DNA of 64,000 nt from the NCBI RefSeq assembly GCF_022201045.2, contig NC_068557.1, positions 31,411,501-31,475,500 of the forward strand, written 5' to 3'. Numbering within the stretch: the stretch's first letter is position 1; each line of letters begins with the position of its first letter. Shown in pieces: positions 24,887 through 37,425 of this stretch. Below the pieces are notes generated by a model. That model made no database searches and was not told the DNA's origin. It was given only the letters and a program-made list of their open reading frames with translations. This stretch comes from Citrus sinensis (lineage: Eukaryota; Streptophyta; Magnoliopsida; Sapindales; Rutaceae). Made by a program: the position numbers and the translations under genes.

Positions 24887-27800
24887 ATGGAACGTAGGAG
24901 GAGTAACTTGAGTGATGACCCCTCGAATTCTCAAAACCATAATATGAAGAAACCTGAAAGTAACAAAAAATATGCTAACAAAGATGTCATGCCCCGGTGT
25001 GAACTTTGGACTGACGGGCTTATTTGTGCTTTTGAATTCATTCGAGGCCGTAAAAGATCAGTAACCTCAAAATCTGATTCAAGGACTCTGTCTGATAGTG
25101 AAAATTCAAAAAAGAAAGTTCCAGCAGAAGGACTAGGTGAGGCTTCTCCAGAATCGGATAGGAACAAGCTTCTGGATTCTCTATTGCTTGATGAATTGAG
25201 GGGCGGTCAGAGTTTTCCTTTGGGTGACAGTAGGCATAATCGTCTATCTCAATCAAGCCAATTTAATGCCGCAGCAAGGTTTGAGGGCAGTCATTGGGTA
25301 CCTATTGGCTGGGCTAGAATTTCTGAACTTGTACAAACTGTGCAAGTTGATGGTGAATGGGCTTCACAGCAGTTAGAACTAATTGATGACGAAGATGACA
25401 TTACGGTTGCAGATTTAGCTGCCCCATACTGGGAGCGACCAGCAGGGCCTGTATGGTGGTGCCATATGTTGGCAGGTCACCCTTCTGTTGAAGCATGGCT
25501 CAGTGGTGCTCAGTGGTTGCACCCTGCTGTCAGTTTAGCTTTGAGAGATGAAAGTCGACTGATAAGTGAGAGGATGAAATACCTTCTGTATGAGGTAAAA
25601 AGATTCTTATACTTTGATCATGCTTGTGTCATAGGCAGGATTTAACAAGTTTATGAATTATGAGCAATTCATAGCTGATGTAAGAATTAATAGATGATCC
25701 CACCTGAACCGAATTACATATATGGTGTATATGCAGATTGGGTAGCATTTTTAATGACAAGATTCCATATGGATCTAAACTTAGGAGATCCTGTGCGTAA
25801 TGAAGAGGAAACATTCTCTTCTTTTGTTTATTTGATTTTGTGGATCTGTGTCTTCTGTTTGATTAGTGATGTAGCAATATTTTCTTGTCCGGAGACCTCT
25901 TAATAATATGCTCCAGATTATAACTTATGATGGATGGAATTAATTTTTGCCTTTTTTTTTTTTTTTGGGGGGGGGGGGGTTTCATTTGGTTATTGACGAT
26001 GCTTTCTTCTTCATTTAAGGTCCCAGTTAGGGTTGCTGGAGGGCTGCTATTTGAGCTTCTGGGACAATCAGCTGGTGATCCATTTGTTGATGAGGATGAT
26101 ATCCCAATTGTACTCCGGTCTTGGCAAGCACAAAACTTTCTTATAACTGCTTTGCATGTAAAAGGACCTGTGTCAAGCAATAATGTTCTCGGTATCACAG
26201 AAGTTCAGGTTGTTCATTCTTTGATGCTAAAGCTATGATTTAAGTTGCATGCATCATTAGAATCTTACTTGATTGCTGATTCATACTTCATACCTTTGAT
26301 GCTCTACTTTGTTTTAGGAGCTTCTTTTCGTTGGAGGCTATAATGTACCAAGGACAGTGCATGAAGTCATTGCACATCTAGCTTGCCGTCTTTCTCGATG
26401 GGATGATAGGTAATGGTATATTTCATCTCGAACTTCATATCTGTCCTTGCACTCCACAAACATAGCTTGAGGTCATAGTTGTTTGGTAGCTAACTAATGA
26501 TTGCCCCTCTCTCCCACTTTACATAGTGAGTAACATGCAACCAACAACATCTTGCTTTCTATCTTCTAATATGGCTTAAATGACATGATTCGAAGGCTGA
26601 CAGGGGAGTAGTATATGTTTTTCCTTTTTGGTAAGAGACAGTAGCATAAGTTACTAATAAATTGCAATGAAAAATAGTATGCACTTGAAGCTTTTCTTTA
26701 AATAATTGCAGTGTGATTTTAGTTTATGTTTCATTTATTTCCCCCAATCTAATTATAGACTCTCTGTCTTGCACAATGTCTTTATCAAGAGTATGATTGC
26801 TTATTCCTTATTAGATTGGGATTTGAATTTCAATTTTTTGAGGAACTTGAATGAGAGAGAAATTCAAGAAGCTTCTGCTCTTTTAGCTTTATTGGAGAAT
26901 ATTTTGGTTAATGTTATGGTAGAGGATAAAAGAATTTGGAAGTTAAATCCTTCAAGGATCTTTTCTTGCAAATCCTTTTTCGATAAGTTGATTGATGAAT
27001 AAGTTCTTTTGAACTTTCAGCCTGCCCATATGTTTTTGAAAGCTAACGTCCCAAGTAAAGTTCAAATTTATGCTTGGTCATTGGCTCTTGGTAAACTTAA
27101 CACTGGTGATGTTATTCAAAGACGGAGTCCTAATGTGTGTTTGTCTCCTTCTTGGTGTGTCATGTGCAAGAGAAATGGTGAAAGTGCGGATCATTTGTTT
27201 TTGCATTGTCACAACACTGTCCAGCTGTGGATTAGATTGTTTCAGGCAGTTAAAATCTCTTGGATGATGCCAGCTTCTAGTATGTCTATGCTTTCAGAGC
27301 TTATTCATGCTTTTGGAAAAGGTGAAAAAGCTAGAGTGCTGTGGAAATGTTCGGTTTTTTTGGGTGATTTGGATTGAAAGAAATAGAAGGATTTTTGAAG
27401 ATTTAGAGGAAGATGTCATCCTTTTGTGGGAAAGAGTGTGATTATTAGATTCTCTTTGGGGCTCAGTTACTAAGGAATTTCATAATTCTTCTTTCTTCTT
27501 TATACATCTAAACTAGAAAGGGGTGTTGACTTAATTCTACGTTTTTTGTTATGTCTTTGTTGTAAAGCTTTCACAATCTTTTAGACCCTATACTTACATT
27601 GTCATCTGATATGGTTCTCAACTTTATAGATCTTTTATTAAACTTTTGGGGGTGGTTCTTTCTTTATGGACTCCTTGTTCACATTTTGTAATAATTATTC
27701 TTATTGGTACTAGTTTTTTTGTTTCCTATATATATATATATATGAGTTCATCTAGTTGCAGTGCATTAAAAAATACTCACACGTTTATGGTTTCTACCCT

Positions 27801-29406
27801 AGTATGGAGCATATGATATGATTTTTATCTAAGCATATTTGAATATCCTGACATAGGCTTGCCTCTTTTATTCTTTTATATGTTTTAGATTGTTTCGTAA
27901 GACTATATTTGGTGCTGCGGATGAGATTGAATTGAAGTTTGTGAACAGGTATTTTCTTTTCTTTTCCGTTTTCTTTCTTTTTTTTTTCATTATAAAACCA
28001 TTTTTCTAAAAGTGAGTTTATTACTTCTATTGATGTACTATCTTAGTGAAAAATAATTCTTTTTGATTAGGAGAAACCTTGAAGATATGAATCTTTTTGC
28101 CATCATTTTGAACCAAGAAATCAGAAGGCTATCAAGACAGGTATGTCACTTTCTCTGCTAGAAAGAGCAACAATCATGAATTTATCAACTGGAATAAAGT
28201 TATTTGGATTATTGTGACTTATGGACTGCTAGACAATTTCCTTTGTTTCTTTCTACATTTTCAGTGAGCCTACTTATCTTCTTCTGCTAACGACTGGGGT
28301 CTTTCAATGAGTTTGTTTCTTCTGTGTCTCTTTTTCTGTGCTACATAGGAGATGGGTGAATTTGCATAAATATGTGATTTTAAAATTTTTGCACATACAA
28401 AGTGAAGTATACCCCTGCAAACTGAAGTATACATCCCTCAGATTGCCAAAAGAAGTGGAAGAATAAATTGGAAATTTGGAATATGTAAACATGTTACCCT
28501 TTTGGATCTAAAACTCTAGTGATATGATGGCTTGTATTAGTGCTTCTTATCTGATTTAACGGACAAGAGAAGCTGAAATATTTACAGAAAGGATAATGTG
28601 GCTGTTAATCATTGATTCCACGCCAAAAGCTAAAGTACTCAATGGAGGCATTCTGAATGTTTTTCATTTTCTGTTCCAGGTCATCAGAGTGAAATGGTCG
28701 CTCCATGCAAGAGAGGAAATTGTGTTTGAACTTTATCAGCATTTGAGAGGAAATGTAGCTAGAACCTTGTTGGAAGGGATAAGGAAGAATGCAAGGGAAA
28801 TGATTGAGGAGCAAGAAGCAGTTCGTGGCCGCTTATTTACAATTCAAGATGTTATGCAAAGCACTGTTCGTGCATGGTTGCAGGTCTGTACAAAAACGTA
28901 AAACCAATCACAATCCTTATTCTTATCCCAAAAAAAAGAAAAAAAAATTCAGAATCCTGATATCTTAAATATCCCAGTCAATAATTTCATCTACCTCGAT
29001 TAATTCAAGTTACTTTGTTGTTCAGGACAGAAGCCTTCGAGTAACCCATAATTTGGCTGTTTTCGGAGGCTGTGGTGTTGTCCTTACTGTTATCACCGGC
29101 CTTTTTGGTATCAATGTTGATGGAATCCCTGGAGCAGATAATACACCATATGCATTTGGATTGTTTACAGCCATTCTGTCCTTCATAGGAGTTGTTCTAA
29201 TTGCGGTTGGCCTGCTTTACCTTGGCTTGAAGAAACCCATCACCGAAGAGCAGGTTGAAGTGAGGAAGCTGGAGCTGCAAGAGTTAGTGAAGAAGTTTCA
29301 GCATGAGGCAGAGACTCATGCCCAGGTTCGTAAAAACGTCCGGAATAACTTGACCCCAACTGCTGGAGATATAATTTCTGATGCAGATTACATTCTCATA
29401 CAGTGA
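24887..29406 (+). CDS. CorA/ZntB-like divalent metal transporter
   Basis: Seven exons join in frame: 24887-25594, 26020-26208, 26318-26409, 27889-27948, 28071-28140, 28680-28883 and 29026-29406, giving 567 residues. The long soluble N-terminal part contains the plant-specific WVPIGWARISELVQ and YWERPAGPVWWCHM stretches. A helical region (VIRVKWSLHAREEIVFEL) leads to two C-terminal membrane segments (about 451-470 and 481-508). This is the CorA superfamily layout. The loop between them reads FGINVDGIPG, with GIN at 469-471 in place of the GMN of classical CorA/MRS2 Mg2+ channels. GIN is known from ZntB, so the ion carried need not be Mg2+. Arabidopsis relatives are annotated 'magnesium transporter CorA-like' (At1g29820/At1g29830, At2g42950). 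The start lies just after a probable 5' UTR intron. Intron 3 contains a LINE fragment, and intron 1 has a T/G homopolymer junction. Confidence 0.95.
25950..25979. repeat. Poly-T / poly-G run in intron 1 of the CorA-like gene
   Basis: About fourteen T are followed by about fourteen G. On the opposite strand this has the same C-then-A form as the run at 20250-20285. It is non-coding. Confidence 0.85.
26750..27745 (+). mobile_element. 5'-truncated L1-type LINE fragment in intron 3 of the CorA-like gene
   Basis: In the sense orientation the intron encodes the C-terminal end of a plant L1 ORF2: an LNEREIQEASALLALLE stretch, FSCKSFFDKL, and then the RVT zinc-binding domain with CVMCKRNGESADHLFLHC. 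A TAA stop at 27000-27002 interrupts the frame between FFDKLIDE and the zinc-binding part. A further frame change follows near 27360, after which WIERNRRIFEDLEED continues in another frame. The reverse transcriptase and endonuclease domains are absent, as expected from 5' truncation at insertion. The 3' side ends in T-rich sequence and a TA run near 27740. Intron 3 is therefore about 1.5 kb, against a few hundred bases or less for most others in the gene. The flanking exons join cleanly, so the host gene appears undamaged. Confidence 0.85.
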
Positions 29407-30118
29407 TATTTTTCAACTAATTGTGTAAACCATTTGGTCGTCTCGTGTGGTGGGTTATGTCTTACCGCATGTTTAACGGGATCCACCACTTTAAATTCCG
29501 CAATTTTTTTCATTTTACGGAAATTAAGATATAGCCTTGGTATAAATTAATAAATATATCTTCATTGCTGTCTGAGAAGGCATGGAAATATATTACTGTA
29601 AGCTGCCATGCTTCCTATTTCTATGCAATTATTTTGTTCAGAACATCAAATTTCATTTAACCGTCGTGGCAACGGTTTTAAATCCCCAAAAAATAAAAAG
29701 ATCAAGCCCACGGAATTTTTTTTTTAATTACTGTAAAATGGGAAAAAAGAAGAAGATTCTTCCATCTATTTCTTCTCTTCTTTCACCTAATTCAGTTAGA
29801 TTAACACTCGCGCAACTACGACTGGAAGTTAATGTGGGGCAATTCCGTGTCTCAAAACTAATTTTTGATACTTTAATCATCACCGTCCTCTGTGTTTTCA
29901 ATGATCAAACAATACAAGGTTTACACAATTAAAATCTTCAAATGCGAAAACGCCAGCACACCCCCGAGGGACAACACTTCTGACAGCACAAATGGCAGGA
30001 TCATCTACTAATATTAAGAAAGCAAAATTGGAGATGCTCATTAACCGGTAAATCATGTATGGTAAAAACTGAGAAAATACGAGAACTCTGCTCTCTCCTT
30101 TTTATTCTGGTGCAATCA
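29407..30118. other. 3' intergenic between convergent CorA-like and zeta-COP genes
   Basis: These 0.7 kb between facing stop codons should carry both 3' UTRs. No supported open frame, repeat or RNA gene was seen. Confidence 0.6.
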
Positions 30119-32219
30119 TCACTTAAGAAGGGATCTTGTTAAATGTTCACGGGCAGTAGCCAATGCTTGACTAATTGTCTGCGCATATACACAAAAATCA
30201 CATCATATAATGAAGAAATATTTTCCTTTTAAGGAGAATGATGGTTTGTATATAGCAGAACAGAGTGTAAATACCTGCTCAGACAAAGGAGCTCCGACAT
30301 CCACACTATGGCTTGCAACCTTTCCAGCAATGACATTTGCATCAGTTTCCAGAATGATACTGCACAGGCCATAAAAACATTACGCCAGTGTGCTAACAAA
30401 CATCAAGGGGATTTAGTGATCGGAAGGATATAATAATAACCTAACAAGACCAATTGAATTATCCCAAGAATCCTAAAGGTAAGATGTCAATAGGCAGTTT
30501 CAAACAACAATGCCTAACTCATACTGATCCTCCACAAGTTGTTTGCCATGTATGTGCTTTTTAGTTACAAGCAATTGAATGTTTTCAACACAATAGACTT
30601 TTACAAACTTGGAATCCAAGGGATGCAATCTTTCCATGTTTTAAATCTCAGCAAACAATATCAGATCAGAGGCAACTTTGGATAAGTTCAGCAGTCAAAG
30701 TTGATTAACAATATAAACGAGTAGCACGTTGCATACCCTCCATCAACAATTTCATCAAGGCACAACAAGATAAGATCCAAGTTCTCAAGAGCCTCCTTCT
30801 TGTCCACATTGCCTCTGGAATAAAGAAATATTAAGAATAAACGTCCAAAAATTGGTAAGTACTAACCAAATTTGAATTTATATTAAGAAATAAACGATAA
30901 CATAGTGCAATAACCTAAGAAGAAGACCAACTGCATCAAAAAATCCCTGAAGAACTGTGGCTAAGATCAGCTCATTTTCATCTTCACCCCCAGTGACAAA
31001 AAAGTGAAGGTCTTGAACAAACTTGTAAACAATAACGTTGCCCTCAAGCATAGCTATCTCCGCTGTAGATGTAGAAGTAGCAACAAGTTAATTACAAAGG
31101 TTAAAATATTAAACTAACAACATTTTCTAGTCCAACTATTCAAACCATGAAACATAATGAAAACACAAAATCCTAAGAACTTTGTAAAGAAAGAGATGTC
31201 ATTGTCATTCACAAACAACTTGAATATTTAAGAGATTGAAATACACACATGCATTACTACAGACCATATATTGCGAAAATACACCACAAATACACACATT
31301 TACAAATGAAAAGAATTTGCTAATACACACAAGCATATGAGGACAGGCAATTGCATCGTATGCAAATCAAGATAAGAACAAAAAACTTCATCAAGAAACC
31401 AAATTGTAAATAGCTTACCTTCGGTCCGTGCATTTGTTTTCTGGGTCTTGGTAAACACAGCTTTCTCAAAAGCTTCCTTTGCACTGTTGGTTGGCCAGTC
31501 ATTTGAATAATACTTGACTGCTACACGTTTCCCTTCAGAATCCAGGAGAAGGATATTCTTTATGGACGGACAAGTATCCTACAAAAGATATTCAGACCAC
31601 CATTCAATGCGAATCACTTCACATCAACCTTTCTACTCCTCATTTACAAATAAAAAGAAGCAACCACCCAACCTTGACCATGTAACTATGGCCTATTAAT
31701 ACTAACAACACTCTTAAAACTGATCAGTTAGAAATTTTGCATTTGACATCTTTGTTGTGGCAATAACAGCTCAAACATAACATTATAGCATCCAGTCACA
31801 ATCGAGATCTAATCACAGTTAGCAATTCAGAAGTTCAACTGCACAAGACTGCCAATTATCTCCAAACTTAGATCATTTTACTTTACCAATTTCCATGAGT
31901 TGATAATACATCAAAAACTAAGATCAATCTAAATAATACACAACTTCAGTAGAACCAATAAAACCCAGGTCATTTATAGAATATATAAGATCTACAAAGT
32001 GTGGCAAACAAAAACCTGGGACCATCCTTAAAGTTATTACAGAACATTAAACAAGAATCAAAAGTAAGCCCAATTCATATTTGAAGTAAACAAGTCGGAT
32101 CTGCATCGTCGACATCGAAAACGAAGCATAGCCAACGAGATCTCATAAAATTTATAAGAAAAGAATAAACCCTTGAGAATTTTAACACTACAAATAGAGA
32201 ATTCGAAGAAACTTACCAT
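30119..32219 (-). CDS. COPZ: Coatomer subunit zeta
   Basis: Zeta-COP is the small sigma-adaptin-like subunit of the COPI coat, which forms retrograde Golgi-to-ER vesicles in the cytosol. Exons are 32219-32217, 31578-31419, 31062-30915, 30814-30737, 30359-30275 and 30178-30119, giving 177 residues, the usual size. Typical stretches are [61 protein letters not shown], and the C-terminal [15 protein letters not shown]. Coding exon 1 consists only of the start codon, spliced as ATG|GTAAGT to the GATACTTGT of exon 2, so the protein starts M-D-T-C-P. The start is chosen because it is the only ATG that rejoins the conserved N-terminus in phase. The gene is head to head with the pterin dehydratase gene (about 770 bases between start codons). 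Confidence 0.96.
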
Positions 32220-32987
32220 GCTTGTTGTTCGATTAAACTTGGTCGTCTGCAGTCAATTAATTTCGAGCGTTGAGACTCCCGAGAGTCAAGGAAGATTACA
32301 ATACAGAGAAGAACGTAATGGACGTTTGTTGATTAACCGAGCGAACAACATGACAATACTAAGTCTTCAAATATAACGCTTTCTACAACAGCTTTTGAGA
32401 AATAGCACTTCCTTAATGTTATTAATGATATGACTCAAGTACCCCCCGCATGTATAATAAATAAGTTAAAATTTGGGGTCACTTGGGACGGATGAGGAGG
32501 CACCTGTGAGACATATCAAAAGAGTCGCCGTAGTTTGCAAAGCAAATATTTCATTTTATAGGGTTATATACTTATACAACTTGAAGAATCATTTATAGTT
32601 CCTGCCAGTGCCATGCCACATGTCAAGTGCCAACAGTCTTGTTAGCAGAAAATAATAATAATATATTCACAAGCTTGATTAAATTTTAACCAGTTTGCAC
32701 GGAGGAGGGGCAAAAACGACTGTAAATACGGATGGCGATGGTGTCGACTGTCGAGGACTAAAATGACACGAGTGGTAAATATGTGGACTAGACGGTTATT
32801 TAAATGAATACTAAGGACTTTATGATAATAAACCATAAAATTGTCAAGGTTATCACTGACTACCCCTTTTGTCAATCGTTTAATCATACCGGGAGGTATT
32901 CGGCGGAGAAAGCAACAACTAGCCAGTGAGCAGACACGTTCGTGCCGTGACGCCAACTTCGTAAGCAATTATCTACATATTGATCCA
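32220..32987. promoter_or_regulatory. Compact divergent promoter between zeta-COP and pterin dehydratase genes
   Basis: Only about 770 bases separate the two start codons, so both 5' UTRs and promoters must share this interval. An open frame on the plus strand (about 32841-32987) continues in frame into the dehydratase ATG at 32988. The real N-terminus could therefore lie upstream. Confidence 0.5.
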
Positions 32988-34865
32988 ATGAATCGGTTGT
33001 TTAATCCTCATCTCCTTTCTCTCTCTAGGCCTCAGGTACTCACCAGCACCCCTGTCTCTCTCTCTCCTCCCACTCTTGTACAATTTGTATATCAGTTTTG
33101 TTTTGGTTTTGCAGGTACCTCTACGATCAGTATTTGAAAGCCTGTTTGCTCGTAATGGACGGTAATTTACGGCCTTACCCTTTTTGCACTCTTGCTTTTC
33201 CTTTGCTGGGTTTCTATTTTCATTCACTTTTGATCACAAACGTATCATTCATTTTTCGTTTTTGATGGGTTTGGATTCTATCTGAAAGCAACCCAGTTCA
33301 TGTTGCTTTTTGGTTTTGTGTTCCGAGCGTCTTCACTTGTTTGATTGCATTTTTAGTATAAGATTGATGCTGTGAAACATTACAGTAGCGCACTTCATGA
33401 CATAACAGTCTCAGGTGAACATACGTACACAATGTTTTTATTATATTCATCACAAAATAAGTTCATTTGATCTTGTTCTATCAAGAATGAGATATTATGA
33501 ACTTGTTCTGTTATAAAATAAGATCTTTTGGCTTGTTATATTACTAAATAAGTATTAACCCACTCTGTATTTGCCTCATACCATTTACCATGCCCTTCAA
33601 TTCTGATGCTGAACTACTCTTGTTTTTGGAAGATAACATTTCACTTTTAACTTTTTCTTCAATTTTGTTTGTCCTTTTAAAAAAATTTAGTCTTTATAGT
33701 TTTCCCCTTTTCTTTTCCTCTAGAATTCTATCATATGAAGGTAAATATTTGTATGTACATACAGCTCCAATATTCGAGTGACTGAGATATTTCAGAATCG
33801 TGTGGGATTGTTTCTATCTAGGAACTCACTGTATGGGTTTAGAACCTTTTGCACTGGCCAAGGTGTGTGATGACCTTTCTAAGCTGCATAAGATGATTGC
33901 AATTTTATGCACAGAACTTAATTTATTTACCACATTTTCATAATTAGCATTCACCAGCATGCACTGGAGTGCAGATTATGATATGAAATCAGGGTTTGGT
34001 CCTAGTAGTTTTTTGATAGTATGTTTTTTCAGAAACATGTTATTTGTGTTTTCTAATACACTTTTATGGCCTTGTTAGATTTGACGACTAAAAAGTGTGT
34101 GCCATGTGACACAAAGGACTTACGTCCCATGGCCGAAGATAGTGCTAAGCACTTAATGCCCAAGGTCTTATTTCATTTTTTTTTTTTCGGCCTCTAAAAC
34201 TCTGTAGATCTATTTCTCATAGCGGTTAAACATTGTTTAGGTAGTAGGGTGGGATTTGGTGAATGAAAATGGTATCTTGAAGCTGAACCGATCCTTGAAA
34301 GTGAAGAGTTTCACCAAAGGTTTGGAGTTATTTAAGCTTGTAGCAGATGTTGCTGAAGCAGAAGGTAATTTACACCTTGTTTTTGGCTCATTGTAATTTT
34401 CGATTCATAATTTTTAGAGACACAATAACATATTCATATAGATAAGCATCAATATTTTTGTCAATGCAGGTCATCATCCAGACCTTCATCTTGTCGGATG
34501 GAACAATGTACAAATTGAGATATGTACGCATGCAGTTGGTAAGAGCATCATCAATGAAGTACTATTTTCTGTATCTTTCCTCTTTGGTTTTTTGTGTTGT
34601 TCTGCAATCTTTGCATCATAGCTCCGTGAAAATAGTAGGAGGTATCTCTCTGCTGGAAATTTAGCATGTAGGATGTTTACTTTCTTTTAAAGTTTCATGT
34701 GAGTTTTACTTGACACTTAATTGGGTTTGAGAATTGACAAATTTACATTCTTTTACCATGCTTCTTATATGCACAGGTGGACTGACTGAAAATGACTTCA
34801 TACTTGCTGCTAAGATCAATAGGCTTGATATTCACCACCTACTGAGGAGAAAGATTTCTGCTTGA
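32988..34865 (+). CDS. Pterin-4a-carbinolamine dehydratase
   Basis: This enzyme dehydrates 4a-hydroxytetrahydropterin, recycling the cofactor. In plants it is found in mitochondria or plastids and is also linked to molybdenum-cofactor metabolism. Seven exons join in frame: 32988-33035, 33115-33161, 33386-33414, 34079-34164, 34241-34364, 34470-34538 and 34777-34865, giving 163 residues. The start region (MNRLFNPHLLSLSRPQ and VPLRSVFESLFARNGR) is an amphipathic Arg-rich leader without acidic residues until position 24, as in a mitochondrial presequence. The plant-type LTTKKCVPCDTKDLRPM follows, then the PCD fold with EGHHPDLHLVGWNNVQIEI. Catalytic His113, His114 and His132 and Asp141 are all present. 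Exon 3 is a 29-base microexon chosen because it alone keeps the frame between exons 2 and 4. A longer N-terminus starting at 32841 is possible. Confidence 0.92.
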
Positions 34866-37425
34866 GAGATTATCAAAACTTGTGCTGGCTTTGTAAAACA
34901 TTTTAAAGGAGACCCCGAGCATAATTTTGATGCCCTATTAAGAACTAGGAGGTGAAGAAGTATCTTTGGCTTCCTTTTATGAATAATGTTTTGATCCTGA
35001 ACACCAATGATGATGGTTTTGATTGCCTTATTCCATATAAGATTCCAGTTCACATTTCTTCGGTTGGGTAACAGTCAATAGTAAGAACTAAGAAAACATG
35101 TCACTATGTCAGGTGGGTTCGTGGTTTTTCCTGGTGGGCAGACACATCACAATTCAACACTAGAGGAGCTTGATTGCTTTCCGACATCATACATTTTTTT
35201 GTTTGGGGATTTGAATTGGCGTAGTCTGTTTATTTCATCTCACTTCATTAGAATTTTGTATAAGATGAGTATCTATCCCTAAGCAAACCACAAATCAAAC
35301 CCATTGAAGTGTTGAGCCCTCTTGTCAGTTCAGGCAATCCCTAGCCAGCTAGGCTGTGGCTTGTGGGTTCTTCATAAAACTATGAAAGTAGCAAAAGCGG
35401 GATACCCAGTTGGCTGAGTAGGTTGTGCAAGTGGATCTTATTACAGTTGGAAAAATATATGAAGAAGGGAGATAGCATCATGTTCCTTCTCTGCAACTTG
35501 CTAGTTGCTAGCTACCTTCATTGACAAGATTTCCCCTGCTCCCTGTTCCTTTTTTTTTTTTTTTTAATTTCTTTTAACATGCCTTTTGCTTGAGCTTTTG
35601 CCATCAAATGGACAACTCCGTTTCAATGACTGTCCAAACATAGATTTGTTTTCCAACAAGAAAGCAGTTTCTTCCCCAACGTACTTGTAAAGAATTAATA
35701 GAAATTACATACCGGGATAAAAAGTTCAAATTCCCATCACCAAAAATAAATAAATAAAAGAGTAAAGCGAATAATAGCAATGTTCCACACGGCGTTCTCC
35801 CTAGAAGCCTTATGATGATACAACCTGCCGGCAGTTACTAATAGAAATTTTTCAGCACTACGATTTTTACAACTTCAAGAACCTGCTACTAACCTATTCA
35901 ACAAGTACCAGATGGTATATATGTTGTTTCCTTATCCACAGTGAGCGATCCATCTTCAGCAGGAAATGATATGAATCCTCAACAGGTATCATTTAAGCAA
36001 TAGAGATCTAAACAGCAACAACCTTTTTCCAGCCATTGTTCTGACAGTAAAACCTGAAATAATAGGAGTGCCTGTGAAATGGTATGAACTGGAACTGCTT
36101 CGAAGTAAGGCTAACAATTTACTCATTTAGCTTTTCAGCCTTAGCACGCATCTGAAAATCTGACCAATCGGTCCCAAGGGAACAGTTCAGTTGATTTGCA
36201 CTCTTGAAGTGAAAAGCAATATGTCAAGGATTAGAATCCCCTCAGCACCAACCTTGGTGGGGGATTATTTTACTTTGGGGTGGGATGGGGTTAAGTGAAT
36301 TGTAACTAAAATAAAAAAACATCAGGCCAATGTATCTGCTGGAAGTTCAAATCACAAAGCTTAACAACATCATGCCATTCAAATAATAACTACCGGCTTT
36401 CAAAATGCTGCAGGTTGTTTATAACAACAAACATTAAAGAGTGATCCGCCAAGCAATTAATGTGCACGTTTTCTATTAACTGCCGATAACTTTCCACACA
36501 ATAAAATGATTGTGTCTTTTTGTTGGTTGGGTGCTTCAATTAATAAGCTAACCTTCACATGCACCAATTTAGAGAACTAACACCACAGCCTTGGTAATCC
36601 CCATAGACTTAAGGGTACAGCGCCCAATATAGTATCTGGGTGCAAGTGCAACTTCAATCCAAGCATAGCCACCAATTGTGATGGTAAAACACAGTCATAT
36701 CTTAAGGACTTTAAATGAAGCTTTACAAGGATCTTAGTCCAAAAGACAAGCCAAACTCAATAGCATGTCTTTGGAAGTCTCAGTTTGGCCCCAAAATCTG
36801 AAAATTGATTGAATAGATAGATAGATAGATAGATCAGCATGTCAAACTGACAGATGATTTTTCAGCAGAACATTTCACCTGTACTTTTTACACATAGGTA
36901 GTCAAAATTAATGCACCGGGCAAAACATAAAGATCCGGTGAAATGAACAAGCAATCTCTTGCAATAAGAGACTAATCAGAATTCAGCACAACAAATACTA
37001 CGACTAGCGTAGCACATTTCTGGGAGAAAGAAAAATCTCAGCTTCAGTGCCTTAAATCATTGATGGACACCGAATTAGTACACACAATACTTCACTTCTA
37101 ACTTACAAACCAATGCCATTGACAATCAGGCTAACCATTTTCGATTTCAACCCACGTCACTGAAAGCCACCACAAAACATGAAATAACAAAGAATTGTAA
37201 AAACCAATCAAATATTATGACTTCCCTCTATGCCAATGCCTTAAGATTCAAAAATGAAGATCTAGTTCATATACTTCTACATTATAGAATTGGTAACAAC
37301 AAAAAAATTGTAACAAGGTAGAACTGGTAACAACAAAATGCTAGTAAATGGTACAATGCAATAACAAAAACACACAGTTCACAATTTCTGATTCGGCATA
37401 CCAATTTACCTGAAATACTAGAATC
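34866..37425. other. Intergenic between convergent dehydratase and methyltransferase genes
   Basis: About 2.6 kb lies between facing stop codons. It contains a GATA-type microsatellite (36813-36836) and moderately AT-rich DNA. A possible 3' UTR intron of the methyltransferase gene starts about 15 bases after its stop (donor AG|GTAAAT near 37411, minus strand). A plausible acceptor is CTGTCAG near 36046. A sequence at 35405-35440 faintly recalls a tRNA A-box region, but no tRNA can be folded. No further gene is supported. Confidence 0.4.
36813..36836. repeat. (GATA)n microsatellite
   Basis: About six tandem ATAG units lie downstream of the methyltransferase gene. Confidence 0.9.

Noticed and set aside
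35400-35445. tRNA-like stretch (AGTTGGCTGAGTAGG)
   Set aside because: It faintly resembles a D-arm/A-box region, but no acceptor stem or T-arm can be formed around it.
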